This document shows, in pieces, positions 22,428 through 34,458 of a stretch of 64,000 nucleotides of DNA. The stretch is from Glebionis coronaria (taxonomy: Eukaryota; Streptophyta; Magnoliopsida; Asterales; Asteraceae). The first letter of the stretch is position 1. Every line of letters begins with the position of its first letter. The notes under the pieces were generated by a model. It was not told where the DNA came from. It did not search any database and saw only the letters and a program-made list of their open reading frames with translations. The position numbers and the translations under genes are program-made. The stretch spans positions 34,740,255 to 34,804,254 of the forward strand of contig CM046877.1 of NCBI GenBank assembly GCA_025667525.1, read 5' to 3'.

Positions 22428-22571
22428 CAGGGGGCGGGCATACTTGAGCCACATGGTATGCACGTGCATACCTCAAAACATCATCACTAGCGTAAAAACA
22501 ATTCTTTTTTCCTATATTTCAAACTTTAATACTAATCGCATATTCTTTTCAAAATTCTGCGTACACCCCTG
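22428..22571. mobile_element. hAT-type MITE, 144 bp
   Basis: Starts CAGGGGGCGGGC and ends GTACACCCCTG, flanked by a perfect 8-bp duplication CCTATAGT (22420-22427, 22572-22579). Eight-base duplications and CAGGG ends are diagnostic of hAT elements. There is no coding capacity. Confidence 0.8.
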
Positions 22572-22579
22572 CCTATAGT

Positions 22580-23154
22580 CATGTACTCCCCGCCTAGGCC
22601 GATTACTAGCTACAAGTTAGCGAGCCACTCAAGTACCACATAGCGAGTTTTACAAACAATATTTGCATACCAATAGTCCAATAAATAAGTAATTAAAATC
22701 AAAACATTACATAAGTACTAATGAATCATTTAGATATTGTGGAATTAGTGGGAGGAAAATTCGGCAACCGGATGACAGCTTCTTCAGTCTCAATAGGGTC
22801 TGATCTTATTATCTACAAAACAACATTAAAAAATCTTATTCGGATAACTTGTTTTTTTATTAGTAACTAAAAGTTGGGTTATTTAAAGAAATGAAAAAAA
22901 AGGGTACTGGATCTTGAAGAAGGGGTTTTGAATCATCAATGGCTGGTCTGAACGGTGGCTTGCTTTTGCTTGTTCCGGCATTGGTGTTGGTGTTCATGGG
23001 TGTGTTGGTTTGACTAGGTTTCATTTTTTCCTATATTTCAAATTAAACCTGGTAATGGGTTTAATGGGATGGCCTTATGCAAGGCCCAATAGGGAATAAC
23101 AAAATGTAGGAACTTGCAAGTTGGAAGTTGGAAGTAGATCAACTAGCAATTGTG
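22580..23154. other. Intergenic DNA with one tiny hydrophobic ORF
   Basis: A 24-codon ORF at 22939-23013 encodes a hydrophobic peptide (MAGLNGGLLLLVPALV and onward). Nothing supports expression, and it may be chance or an exon remnant. The rest shows no feature I can name. Confidence 0.25.
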
Positions 23155-23595
23155 CACATTTTCTTACTAATATTTTTTTAGTATAAAAACACTATTTTAT
23201 CATAAAATTTTTACTTACTAAATTTTCTATGTAAGAATAGGTAAAGATACAATGCCTACTAAAAATAAGAGTAAGGAAAAGTTTTGATCCTTTTTGTGAC
23301 TAAAAAATGAGTAAGAATAAATATTTAGTGCTCCCCATTTTGTTTACTCTTATTTTTTTAGTAAGAGTTGATAAAAAAGAAAAAAAATAAGTAAAATAGG
23401 GAGCATTAAAAGTCTATCTTTACTTATTTTTTAGTCACCAAAAGAGTCAAAACTTTTACTTACTCTTATATTTAGTAGGCATCGTATCTTTACCTACTCT
23501 TATTTAGAGACTTTAGTAGGTAAAAAAAATTTATTATGAAATGGTATCTTTTATAAAAAAAATATATTAGTAGAGAAATATCCAAAATTTTGTAG
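23155..23595. mobile_element. Foldback (long inverted repeat) MITE, ~430 bp
   Basis: Two arms of ~200 bp are inverted copies, meeting near 23365. Matching pairs include TACTAATAT with ATATTAGTA, GGTAAAGATAC with GTATCTTTACC, AATGCCTACTAAA with TTTAGTAGGCAT, and GTGACTAAAAAAT with ATTTTTTAGTCAC. The arms differ by scattered substitutions. A transcript would fold into a near-perfect hairpin, a possible small-RNA source. No clear target duplication was identified, so the superfamily is open. Confidence 0.7.
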
Positions 23596-24562
23596 TGTAG
23601 TACCACTACTTATGTTTGGCCCAATTGTTTTTTCTTTTTAATTCCTTTGTTTTTAGAAGAAACAATATTTTCTCCTACTTTTTACTTTAAAAGGAATTGC
23701 ATATATCTCCATATATTTCCAAATAGGATGATTATTTTGGACCGTCGACTCGACTGAATCGAAAGACCACCCCCAACGAACTTGATCAAAAGTATTTTTG
23801 TTTTATTTTCGGTTCATTGTTTCGTCAAATTCGATTTTTAGTCTAATTCGGTCTTACGAAAGACTCGACGATTATGTCTAATAAAATCAAAACGGATCGA
23901 AGATCAAACCGTACCAGACCGACCTGAACCAACCATTTCGGTTCTGTCCTCGGTCCTGCATTTTGGCTCATTTCAGTTTCGATCCAATCTTAACCGATCG
24001 AGTCCAGTCCAACTTTAGATCGATGGTCGCCCCTATTTTTAAAATATAAATTTTTTAATACAAAATATACCTTGATGATTAAGCATATTTTGAAGATGTA
24101 TTGTAGTATATACGCAACTTTTAGTGGCGATAGAGCAATTGCTCCTTTTAGGGGGGGAGTCAGAATGTTCGGTTTGAAGGTCAAAATTTGATATTTTTTA
24201 TAAATCATTCTACAAATGATTCTTAGGAGGGTCAAATTTAAAAAAACCTACAAATTTTTAAAAAATAACATTACAATATTTTCGCTAAGGAGTCACATGA
24301 CCCTTATGACGCCCTTTCCCTCCGTCCTGGCTCCTTTTACGCTTTCTCAACTTCTTGCTCGCATAATTTAAAACATGTTTACTCGATTTAAATGTGATAC
24401 CAGTGTCATAAAAATGAGTTTAGGCGAGCTGATCAATCGGCGCCTCAGCACTAGACAAAGATTAATCGTTTGAATTCTAACTAATCAACCTCTATTATCG
24501 TATTGGTCAATAAACGGTCAACATACTCATTAGTTAGATCAAAACAACGACATCAAGTATAA
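23596..24562. other. Intergenic DNA with hAT-like low-complexity debris
   Basis: From about 23740 to 24035 the sequence is rich in CGGTTC, GACCGA and TCGATC motifs and ends GATGGTCGCCCCTA, resembling the end of a hAT-type element, but no opposite end or target duplication was found. No gene is supported. Confidence 0.3.
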
Positions 24563-24866
24563 GGGGTGTTTGTTTTAGCTTATATAATGGGCTTATAATC
24601 TTATTAGCTTATATAAGCTAATAAGCTCAAACCAAGTGTTTGGTTTATATAAGTGGGCTTATAAGCTTATATATGGGTGTTTTGATAAGCCACAAAAATG
24701 TGGCTTTTTTATGAAGGTTTGGGCTTATATAACATATTTACTATTTTACCCTCATGTTAACTTACGTTTATATAAGCTATGGGCTTATAAACTTATTAAA
24801 CATTCGCTTATATAAGCCATAATAGGCTTATATAATCTCATTACATAAGCTAAAACAAACACCCCC
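24563..24866. mobile_element. Tourist-like (PIF/Harbinger) MITE, 304 bp
   Basis: Ends GGGGTGTTTGTTTTAGCTTA and, inverted, GGGGGTGTTTGTTTTAGCTTA minus its last base: long near-perfect inverted repeats. It is flanked by the 3-bp duplication TAA (24560-24562, 24867-24869). The interior repeats GGCTTATATAAGC many times. TAA duplication plus these ends fits the Tourist group. Confidence 0.8.
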
Positions 24867-24869
24867 TAA

Positions 24870-25275
24870 ATGGAGAAAATCAAAGAAAAACCGACTAAAT
24901 TGGCGAACTCAACCAAGTCGGTTAACGTGGTCAACTAATTCTAAAAATTATACTTTAAAAATTCTTTTATTTTAATATACCTCTAGGTTTCACAAAATGG
25001 GTCAATCCAACCATTCAAACGCACTTTGAGGAGTGACTTAACATAAGAAGTAGGGTGTCTGTAACATAGATGGGACTTACAAAAAATATAAACCAAACCG
25101 AATTAAACATGAACTAGAACCAAACTGAACACGGTATTCGTGTTTTAAATTATAATCTAATCGGACCGAACAGAAACTACAAATTTAATTTCCGAGATAG
25201 ATATGGGTTTAACAATTGGAACTGAAAATCGAACTTAAACAAATACATATTTTTTTATATTTATATATATATATA
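24870..25275. other. Intergenic DNA
   Basis: No gene. Contains AACCGAA-type low-complexity sequence (about 25090-25180) like other hAT debris here, and a short (TA)n run just before the next element. Confidence 0.35.
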
Positions 25276-25679
25276 TAGGCGGCAAAATGGGCGGGCAGGC
25301 GGGCACGGGCGGCGGGCTAAACGGGCAACGGGGGCTAAACGGGCGGCGGGCTAAACGGGTAACGGGGGCTAAACGGGCATGGGCGAAACGGGCGGGCTAA
25401 ACGGGCGCAAGCTAAAAAAGGGAAAAAACATATAAAAACCTACAAATAAAAAATAAAAATACTTGTTTGAAAGCCGGGATAAAAAATTTAATAAAAAATA
25501 TTCGTCAAGTATACTAATTTGTATTTTACAAGTGCGCCCGTTAAGCCAATTTAGTTTCTTACATACGCGCCCGTTTAGCCCATTCAATATAAAGAATGGG
25601 CAAAAAGTGCCCCATCCTTTTTTGAAAATGGGCAAAAAGTGCCCATATGTATCCAAATTGGCAAGATTTGCCACCTCTA
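25276..25679. mobile_element. GC-rich hAT-like non-autonomous element, 404 bp
   Basis: Starts TAGGCGGCAAAATGGGC and ends GATTTGCCACCTCTA, an imperfect inverted repeat (TAG-GGNGGCAAA). The left half is a tandem array of AAACGGGCGGCGGGCT-like units and the right half carries the same motif inverted (GCGCCCGTTTAGCC). It is inserted in a TATATA run, so the target duplication cannot be resolved. Same family as the fragment at 18567. Confidence 0.6.
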
Positions 25680-25776
25680 TATATATATAATGATAATTTT
25701 TATATAAAACAATTTTTTATGCGTGAAATATTTCATAGTTATATATGTATTTTTTAAAAAGTTATGTAATTTGAGT

Positions 25777-26254
25777 TGTTGGGAATTATTTGTAAAGTAC
25801 CAAGTATTGTTAGTGTAAGTGTAAGTACTGTTAGTGTTGGCAAGTACCGTTAGTGTTAACGCGGTACATAGCAAGTACTGTTAGTGTTAAGTACAAGTAT
25901 TGCTATATTGATTAGGACGGATATATCTTTGTATATGATATGTCATAGTTATAGTTAGAGTATATCTTATGTGATATACTTAATGGTTTAGAATATTGAT
26001 AATATTTCATGTGTGATATACTTATCTTTATAGAATATTCTAATAGATTCTAGGGTTCCTTACTCTATAAAAGGAACATAGGTACGATGACATTCATGTA
26101 CCTCATTCAAGTCGATTAATAACATAATCGAATAGTTAAATGTAATTTTGTTCTTATGTGCTTTATAAGTTAGATTCCGTATAACTTATTTAGTTGAGTA
26201 AGAGTTCTCAAAGTATTTTAGTTTGATTACAAACTACTATACTAATTCTTAACA
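25777..26254 (+). repeat. 5' LTR of the SIRE-like element (~478 bp)
   Basis: Begins TGTTGGGAATTATT and ends TTCTTAACA; the end is chosen because it is the last CA before the primer site that mirrors TGTT. It contains TATAAAAGG at 26066-26074 and, at 25795-25905, about five tandem copies of AAGTACTGTTAGTGT. Without the 3' LTR the ends are approximate. Confidence 0.65.
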
Positions 26255-26285
26255 GAGTATAGATCCATTCAAGGGGATCAAAAAA

Positions 26286-26297
26286 TGGTATCAGAGC
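26286..26297 (+). promoter_or_regulatory. Primer binding site, initiator Met tRNA (SIRE-like)
   Basis: TGGTATCAGAGC, about 31 bases after the proposed LTR end. Confidence 0.85.
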
Positions 26298-26335
26298 TTG
26301 TTGAGAAACTCTGAATAAGAAGAACATAACCCTAA

Positions 26336-28850
26336 ATGCCCACTCACACAAACTCAATGTCTCAATCCGGTGATAATCCTCACTTGGGAGAAATTCCAGA
26401 TCTTGATCCTATACCTCAAGGACAACCTCAAGTTGTGCATCCTGCACCTCCACCTTCACAATGAGCACAAGCTACAGATGTTGGAGTTACTCATACAACT
26501 CCACTTTCTTCCCATACTCTCTCTGCGGTTAAACTTAATGTTCTCAAAAGTGATAACTATGAGACATGGGCAATGCAGATGAAACATTACTTGAACTACA
26601 CATATCATACTTTGTGGCAGGTTATCAAGAATGGGAATACTCCTAAAAAGCTGTATTGGTTGCCTGATGGTACATGTTATGCTTTACCTGCTGTCACTAC
26701 TGAAGAGGTACAAGCAGAGATCAGAGAAAGAAAGGACAGAACTACTTTGGCTATGGCACTTTCAGAAGATATCTTACCTAGCTTTCATCACTGCAAGGAT
26801 GCAAAGGCTATGTGGGATGCTATCAAGCTTAGATATGGAGGTAATGATAAGTCTAAGAAGATGATGAAGATTGTTTTGAAGCAAGAATTTGATAGCTTCT
26901 CAATTTCCAGTACAGAAGGAATCCATAGTGGTTATGAAAGGTTCAGCAAATTGCTAATTCAACTAGCAGTTCATGGACTAGTAATTCCTAATAAAGAAGG
27001 AAATCTAAAATTCTTAAGAAGTGTTCCACAAGAATGGAAAGCAATGGCCATGCACTTCATCACAAGGGATGATTTGGATACAATTCCATTTGATCATCTC
27101 TATAACAATCTTAGAGTATATGAGATGGATGTAAATGGCATTAAAGTGACCAAAGCATTAGCAACAACAAAGTCTAACTTGGCTTTTGTGTCAGAAGGAA
27201 ACAGCGGTCTTTACTCTCAAAATACCGCTGGTGGATCAAGCAGCAATACTTACTTCCAAAATACTGCTAGTGGATCAAGTAGCGGTACTTACTTCCAAAA
27301 TACCGTTGGTGGACTAACAAGCAGTACTTACTCTCAAGGTACTGAAGGCAGTCCAATTACATCTCAGAATTCACAAGGAAGATCCTCACCATTGTTTAGT
27401 GAAAATGATGCCTTCTCATTCTTTACTGTACAAGACAACAGACGCAGGTTAACCCTCAATGACTTGTTCCAAATGGATGATGCTGATGTTGAAGAGATGG
27501 ATCTCAAATGGCAAGTTGTCATGATCTCAGTAAGATCCAATAGGTTCTACAATAAGACTGGAAGGAAGATGACTGTTGATCCTAATGAACCATTAGGATA
27601 TGATAAATCCAAACTTGAATGTATAACTGTGGAAGGAATGGACACTTTGCCAGAGAATGCAATAGAGATAAGGCTGATAGAAGCAGTCAAAAGTCCAAGA
27701 ACAGTTATAGAACCAGTCCAAGAATCTCTGAAAGCCTTCCAAAGGAGATAGCAGAAGTCCTAAAGGAACCAAAGCAGTGGTAACTGTAGATGGAGTGGTG
27801 AATTGGGTTGAAGATGATGAAGAAGAAGAGCTTGGTTTCATGGCTCTCTCTCATGAAGATACTCACGTACACCCTTGTTCTAAAGACTGTGTTCTTAAAA
27901 TTAATAGTCTAAAAGTAGAACTTGATGAACAGTATCAAAAAGTTAACACTTGTATTGTAGAAGCAAATGCTTTTAAACAGGGTGTTGCTAAGTTGGAAGC
28001 AAATATAGTTTTGTATAAAAAGGGTCAACAAAACTATGAAGAGAAAATTAAAATTTTGACTCTTCAAATGAGAGAAAAAGATGTGGAAATTAAAGCTTTT
28101 GAAAAACAACTTGTAAAAGTAACAGCAGAAAATGAAGTTTTAAAAGCCAGTCTTTTTAATGAAAGAGAAGTGATTAATCAATGGCAAAAATCCTCTAAAG
28201 GATTGGGTAAACTAGTTAATTCACAAATGGGGTATTATGATAAAACATGCCTATGATATATTGAGGACCAACCTGAGATAACTTTAACTGACAAGGACTT
28301 ATCAATGGGATTTTTTATAGTTCTAATGAGTCAGCTGATACTCTTGAAAATGATAGATATGCTGAAGGAATGAAGGCAGTTCCTCCACCATTATCAAGAA
28401 TTTTCATGCCTCCCAATAACGATGCAGGTATAGAGTTAGATGAGTCAACAGCTATTATTGATATTAAGTCAAATGATTCAAACTCTAGTACCTTGACCCA
28501 AGATAAACCTGTTGTGACCAAAAATATTATTTATCCACCTTTGATGAGCAATTTTGTACCTGAAGGACATGTGTCTACAACTAGTTCTGCTCCCAAGCAG
28601 GTAAAAACTTCTAGTAAGGCAATGGATAATAATATAAAACATAATAGTAATACCAAGAGGGGTGGGCTAGGATTTAAGAAAACTAAGTCAGAACAACCTT
28701 TTGGGTCTTCTTTAAGAAGAAAAGGATGTTATGTTTGTGGTAGTCTAAAACATTTTATCAAAGATTGTACTTTACATGAAGATAAAAATTGTAAAACAGA
28801 AGGCTGCACAAAAGGTCACAAAGAAAGGTAATGTGAAAAATGCACAGGTA
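26336..28850 (+). pseudogene. SIRE-like gag, broken
   Basis: The ATG at 26336 opens a frame stopped by TGA at 26462 but otherwise continuing in frame to 27751, through VKLNVLKSDNYETWAMQMK and the capsid region. The frame then shifts: 27777-28256 carries a coiled-coil segment (KILTLQMREKDVEIKAFEKQ), and 28370-28831 carries a canonical zinc knuckle CYVCGSLKHFIKDC near 28727-28768. Normal SIRE gag runs through these parts in one frame. One nonsense codon and at least two frameshifts inactivate it. Confidence 0.85.
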
Positions 28851-28979
28851 AATAGACAGATGTGATCTAAAGATGACAAACCTAAGTTTGATCATGCTAA
28901 AAGGGTAGATAAACCTCATAAGGTTAATAAGGTTAAACACCCACTCCCTACCAAGGACTTTGTCCCAAGAGCAGTACTT

Positions 28980-31900
28980 ATGAAACAAGGTCTAGTACCT
29001 TTGAAGTCTGGTAAACCAAGTACCAGCAAGTCTAGAACTGCAAGTACGGCTAGACTAAATTCAAGTACCGTTTGTCAAAAGTCTGTCAAACCAATGTCCC
29101 ACAAATCTTCTAAGAGTGTAGTTGAGTATGCTAAAACACCTAGAAGTAAGTCTAATAACAAACCAGTGCAAATGTGGGTCCCTAAAATAGAAAAACCATG
29201 TGTTCAAGCAAGTACCACTAAAGCAGTACTTAAGTCAAAGAAGCCTAAATACATAGAGTCACCCTATGTCTTTGACTACATAACTGAAACCATGAAATAT
29301 AAGAGTAAGAGTAGCATTACTAGAAATACTACAGATAAAACTCTTAAGTATGTAGGTCCTACGAGATCCGAGCCAAATGTGGTGTGGGTCCCTGTTAAAA
29401 ACTAATAAGTTTTATGTATGTGCAGGGGCATCTAATTGATGAATTGAAAGATAAAGGTATTGTAGATAGTGGATGCTCAAGGCACATGACAGGGAACAAA
29501 GATTTCCTTGTTGAATTTGAAGAATTCAGAGGTGGACCAGTAGCCTTTGGTGGTAGCAAAGTTAGAATTACTAGAAAAAGGAAAATCAATACAGGGAAGT
29601 TGGAATTTGAAGATGTGTTCTCTGTAAAAGAATTGAATGAATTCAATCTATTTTATGTATCACAAATGTGTGATAAAAAGAACAAGGTGCTCTTTACAGA
29701 TACAGACTGCTTGGTGCTCTCCAAAGACTTTGAGATGCCAAAGGAATCTCAAGTACTGCTTAAGGTACCCAGGCATGAAAACATGTACACCTTTAATCTT
29801 CATACTATTACTACAGCAGGTGGTATTACATGTTTGTTGGCTAAGGCTTCTAATGTTGTGTCTAATTTATGGCATAGGAGGCTAGGTCATGTGAATTTCA
29901 AGAATCTTAATAGATTGGTAAATAAAAATTTGGTTAGAGGGTTACCTAACAAATCTTTCCAAAATGATTTCACATGTAGTGCTTGTCAAAAAGGACAACA
30001 ACATAGAGCCTCTTGTAAGACCAAGACTGTCAATTCTGTGACTAAGCCTTTGCAACTTTTGCATATGGATTTGTTTGGTCCAGATTCTGTTAGGAGTATT
30101 AGTCATAAGCCTTTTGACTAGGGATGAGCATGGATCTAGATCCGGTGGAACTGGAACCGGAACCAGTGGAACCAACAACCGAAATTTGGAGAAAAATAGG
30201 AACCGAGAACCGAACCGAATATATTTTTTGGATCCAGTTCTGGAACCGGTTCTTTGGTTCTACCGGTATAGGAACTGATTTTTCAGAAGAAGAAGAAAAA
30301 CTCATTCATTAATGAATTAATTCAACAAAAAAAATCTTTTAAGTATTTATAACCATTTACGTTAAAAGCAATAACATTTAACAACTAAGTATAGGCTCAA
30401 ATAAATAAACATTATATAGTTTCACAAGTTCACTAATTTTCTTTTACCAAAATTAGAATCAAAGTTATCAGGCTCAATATCTATAGAATTTGTATCACCT
30501 TAATAAGCAAATAAAAATAAAGATATAGATTACTAATCATTTAGCGTTATGTTTACAAAGTGAATGTATTTGGCATGGCTAGTCATATTATATAAACTTT
30601 TTTCTTAAAAAGTAAAATAAAGAACTTACAAATTATTCAAACTTATTGAACGTGCCATATCAATAATTATAACATAAAAACAATTTTTATATTATTCAAA
30701 TCTAGTGATTAGTAATTTTGTACTAACAAGACATACATGTTTCATTAATACTAAGAAGACATACATTGAATGCAAATAAATAACCAACATAAAACTTAGT
30801 TCTATTGATTTGATAATGATGATAGTTGTTTGTGTTCCAACGGATTAAAATTCGAGTTTAATATGTTTGGTTTGGTTTTTATGAGAATAGGTTAGTTGTG
30901 TTTTTTTATATTACCTATGATATTAGCTTTTGAGTATGGTATATAAAAAAATTTATAATATTTTTATAATTATGGGGTCTTTGGTTCCGGAACCGAGAAC
31001 CGGTGGAATCGAACCGAACCGAACCAAGAACCAAAAAATCTCAAAAACAAGAACTGGAACTGGATCCAATGGTTTTGGTTCCGGTTCAGTTCTTCGTGGT
31101 TCCGGTCCAATTCTGAGTTCCCGTCTGGTTCTTTGGTTCTTTTGCTCATCCCTACTTTTGCCTAGTTATAACTGATGATTATAGTAGATTCAGTTGGATT
31201 TTCTTTTTAGCTCTTAAGAGTGAAACCAATGAATTACTTAAGGATTTTATTACTTTAGTTGAAAAGCAGTTCACTAAACAAGTCTTAATCATTAGGACAT
31301 ATAATGGGACAGAATTCATGAATGCTGAATTTGATGAATTCTATAGGTCTAAAGCTATCAAGAGACAATTTAGCAATCGTAGGACTCCACAGCAAAATAG
31401 AGTAGCTGAAAGGAAAAATAGGACACTAATTGAGGCTGCTAGGACTATGCTAGCTGATTCTCTTTTGCCAAATACCTTTTGGGCAGAAGCAATCAATACT
31501 ACATGTTATGTGTTAAATAGAGTCCTAGTGACCAAGCCTCAAAACAAGACACCTTATGAACTTTTGACTAGTATTAAGCCAACCATAAGTCATTTAAGAC
31601 CTTTTGGATGTCATGTGTCTATTTTAAATACTCTTGATCATTTGGGGGAGTCTGATGGAAAATCTGATCCAAGATATCTTGTAGGATATTCATTGCAAAG
31701 TAAAGCATATAGGGTTTATAACTTGGCATCTAGGAAGGTTGAAGAAGCCCATGTTAATTTCTTAGAAAATAAGCCCAATTTACCAGGAATAGGTTATGAT
31801 TGGATGTTTGATTTAGATTATCTAACTTACTCTATTGATTACTATTATGTGCAATAGGATTGTCAAACTAACAATTAGGTACTCAAGAAGGACCTTCTTC

Positions 31901-33955
31901 ACCAGATTCTTAGGATGATGATGTTCACATTTATGTACCAAGTATGCCTATTGTTTCTCCCATGGCTGCCAACCCCCAAAAGAAAACAATGACATCAACT
32001 GATGATCAAGCCTCCCAAGAGCTTCAGAGGCTTCAAGATCAAGAGAAGAATGCTACAACTGCTAATAAGCATTCAGGAGAAGAATATTTAGAATCACAAC
32101 ACTCAGCAGTACATATTACACCTAGTGGTACCTCATATGCAAGTACTGCTAAGTCAAATTTTGCAAAGTCTATTGATTCATTAAAATACATTATACAAGC
32201 TATGGACAGTGAAGATGCTTATACTAGTCCAAATGAAGGAATCTTCTCTAAAGCTTCATATGATGAGCAGGGTGCAATAACTGATGTCAATAATTTGGAA
32301 ACTGAAATTTCAGTCAGTTCTATTCCCACTCATAAAGTCAACAACAACCATCCTGTTGCTCAAATCATTGGAGACCCCAAGTCTGATGTGCAAACCAGAA
32401 GACAACTTCAAGCCATTATTGAAACTCATGCACTTGTGAGTTATGTCAAACAACAGCAGAGAACAAATCATAAGGATACTCAACATTGTTTGTTTGCCTG
32501 TTTCTTATCACAAGTAGAGTCTAAGAACATTTCTCAAGCTCTTGATGAAGAAAGTTGGGTAGATGCCATGCAAGAAGAATTAATGCAATTTGAACTACAA
32601 AAGGTTTGGATTCTTGTGGATCTTCCCTCAGGTAAAAGAGTTATTAGTACTATATGGGTTTTCAGAAATAAGAAAGATGAAAGAGGTGTTGTTGTGATGA
32701 AAAAAGGCAAGGCTTGTTGCTCAAGGCTATAGACAGGAAGAAGGGGTAGACTATATTGAGGTTTTTGCACCAGTGACAATAATAGAAGTCATTATGTTAT
32801 TTTTGGCATTTGCATCATATATGGGTTTTATAGTCTATCAGATGGATGTGAAAAGTGCCTTTCTTTATGGTACTATTTCAGAGGAGATATATGTTTCACA
32901 ACCTCCAGGTTTTGTAGATCCTAAATTCCCCAACAGAGTCTACAAAGTTATTAAAGCACTTTATGGTTTACATCAAGCTCCAAGGGCTTGGTATGCAACT
33001 TTATCCACTTTTCTGTTGGAACATGGATATAGGAGAGGGACCATTGAGAAAACTCTATTCATCAAAAAGAATGCTAAGGATATTATCCTAGTACAAGTCT
33101 ATGTTGAAGACATTATTTTTGGTTCAACCAAGAAATCATGGTGTAAAGAGTTTGAAGCTTTGATGAAAGAAATATTTCAGATGAGTTCTATGGGAGAACT
33201 TACCTTCTTTTTAGGACTACAAGTCAAACAGAGGAAGGATGGAATATTTATCAGCCAAGATAAATATGTTGCTGAAATCTTGGAGAAATTTTCATGTAAG
33301 AAATCTTTTTCAAAAGATGAACATGGAGTACAAGCACACCTTTTGAAGCTAAGAAATCTTTTTCAAAAGATGAACATGGTGAAAATGTTGATATTCACTT
33401 ATATAGATCAATGATTGGATCATTGATGTATCTTACTGCTTCAAGGACCAGATATTATGTTTGTTGTGTGTGCATGTTCAAGGTTCCAAGTCAATCCAAA
33501 GGTGTCACATCTCCATGCTGTGAAAAGGATTTTTAAGTACCTTAAAAGTCAAGCTAATTTAGGATTACGGTATCCTAGAGACTCAATATTGATTTGGAAG
33601 CTTACTCAGATAGTGATTATGCTGGAGCCAATCATGATAGGAAATCTACAATAGGAAGTTGTCAATTCCTAGGCAGAAGACTCCTATCATGGCAGTGTAA
33701 GAAGCAAACTATTGTTGCTACTTCTACAACTGAAGCTGAATATGTAGTTGTTGCTCATTGATGTGGACAAGTACTTTGGATTCAAAATCAGATGTTAGAC
33801 TATGGGTTCAACTTCATGAACACCAAGATCTGCATTGATAATCAAAGTACTATATGCATTGTCAAGAATCCAGTCTTTCACTCCAAGACCAAGCATATTG
33901 AGATAAGACATCACTTTATAAGAGATGCTTATGACAAAAAGCTTATTCAATCTTG
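28980..33955 (+). pseudogene. SIRE-like pol, broken by mutations and by a hAT-like insertion
   Basis: 28980-29405 is the gag-pol linker (KPVQMWVPK). 29414-30118 carries protease VDSGCSRHMTG, the integrase HHCC zinc region and the first catalytic Asp (HMDLFGP). Integrase resumes after the hAT-like insertion at 31163. The second catalytic Asp is replaced by Tyr (IRTYNGTEF near 31291-31317), and ERKN follows with NRVAERKN instead of NGVAERKN. 31944-33414 holds the reverse transcriptase with a frameshift near 32700. The YVDD box reads YVED (near 33100). A 53-bp direct duplication breaks the frame near 33301-33380. RNase H (TTEAEY near 33730) continues in other frames with stops to about 33955. 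Confidence 0.9.
30119..31154. mobile_element. Non-autonomous hAT-like element, 1,036 bp, in the integrase
   Basis: Perfect 12-bp inverted ends TAGGGATGAGCA, with an 8-bp target duplication differing at one base (CTTTTGAC 30111-30118, CTTTTGCC 31155-31162). The subterminal ~200 bp at each end are dense in GGAACCGG, GAACCGAACC and GGTTCCGGTTC, and the middle is AT-rich with no transposase. It splits the integrase core between the HMDLFGP and TDDYSRFSW segments of the SIRE-like pol. Confidence 0.85.
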
Positions 33956-34458
33956 AAGATTCATACAGATAACAATGTAGCTGATTTGTTGACCAAGGCA
34001 TTTGATGCAAAGAGATTTGAGTTCTTGGTAACACGTATTGGTATGCTCAATCAATAAACTACTGCATATGTTAAGGGGAGGTAACAGTTGTACAATTATT
34101 ATGCTAATTTTTATTGTATAGTGTTTGTTTTGTGTTTTTGATATGATTGCAGGTTGATAGAATAAGATAAAAGAGGATATAATGATTGTGGAATGCATGA
34201 ACTAGTCAAATTTGTGAGGTACCGTTTTGGAACCAAGTACCGCTAGCACGAATTCAAGTACTGTGTATGTTGCATGTACCGCTACATATCCTTTGTACCG
34301 TTGAGGGTCCCTTTTGTAAATTTGGCGGTTTCTTCGTGCTTGGGTTTGTTATTTACATAAATACTTACTCCAATTACATAATTGATTCACCTAATCTTTT
34401 ATTCTTATCTCTTCATTCTATAGTATTCTCTCTAATTTTTCGATCATCAAAAATACTA

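Noticed and set aside
22939..23013. 24-codon hydrophobic ORF MAGLNGGLLLLVPALV...
   Set aside because: Too short, no promoter or homologous copy visible. Noted only as part of the intergenic entry.
34267..34458. Upstream extension of the SIRE-like third ORF with a hydrophobic N-terminus
   Set aside because: The frame is open, but the segment MLHVPLHILCTVEGPF... overlaps the non-coding AGTACYG-rich leader. MAALQVISKH at 34459 matches the usual start of this domain better.
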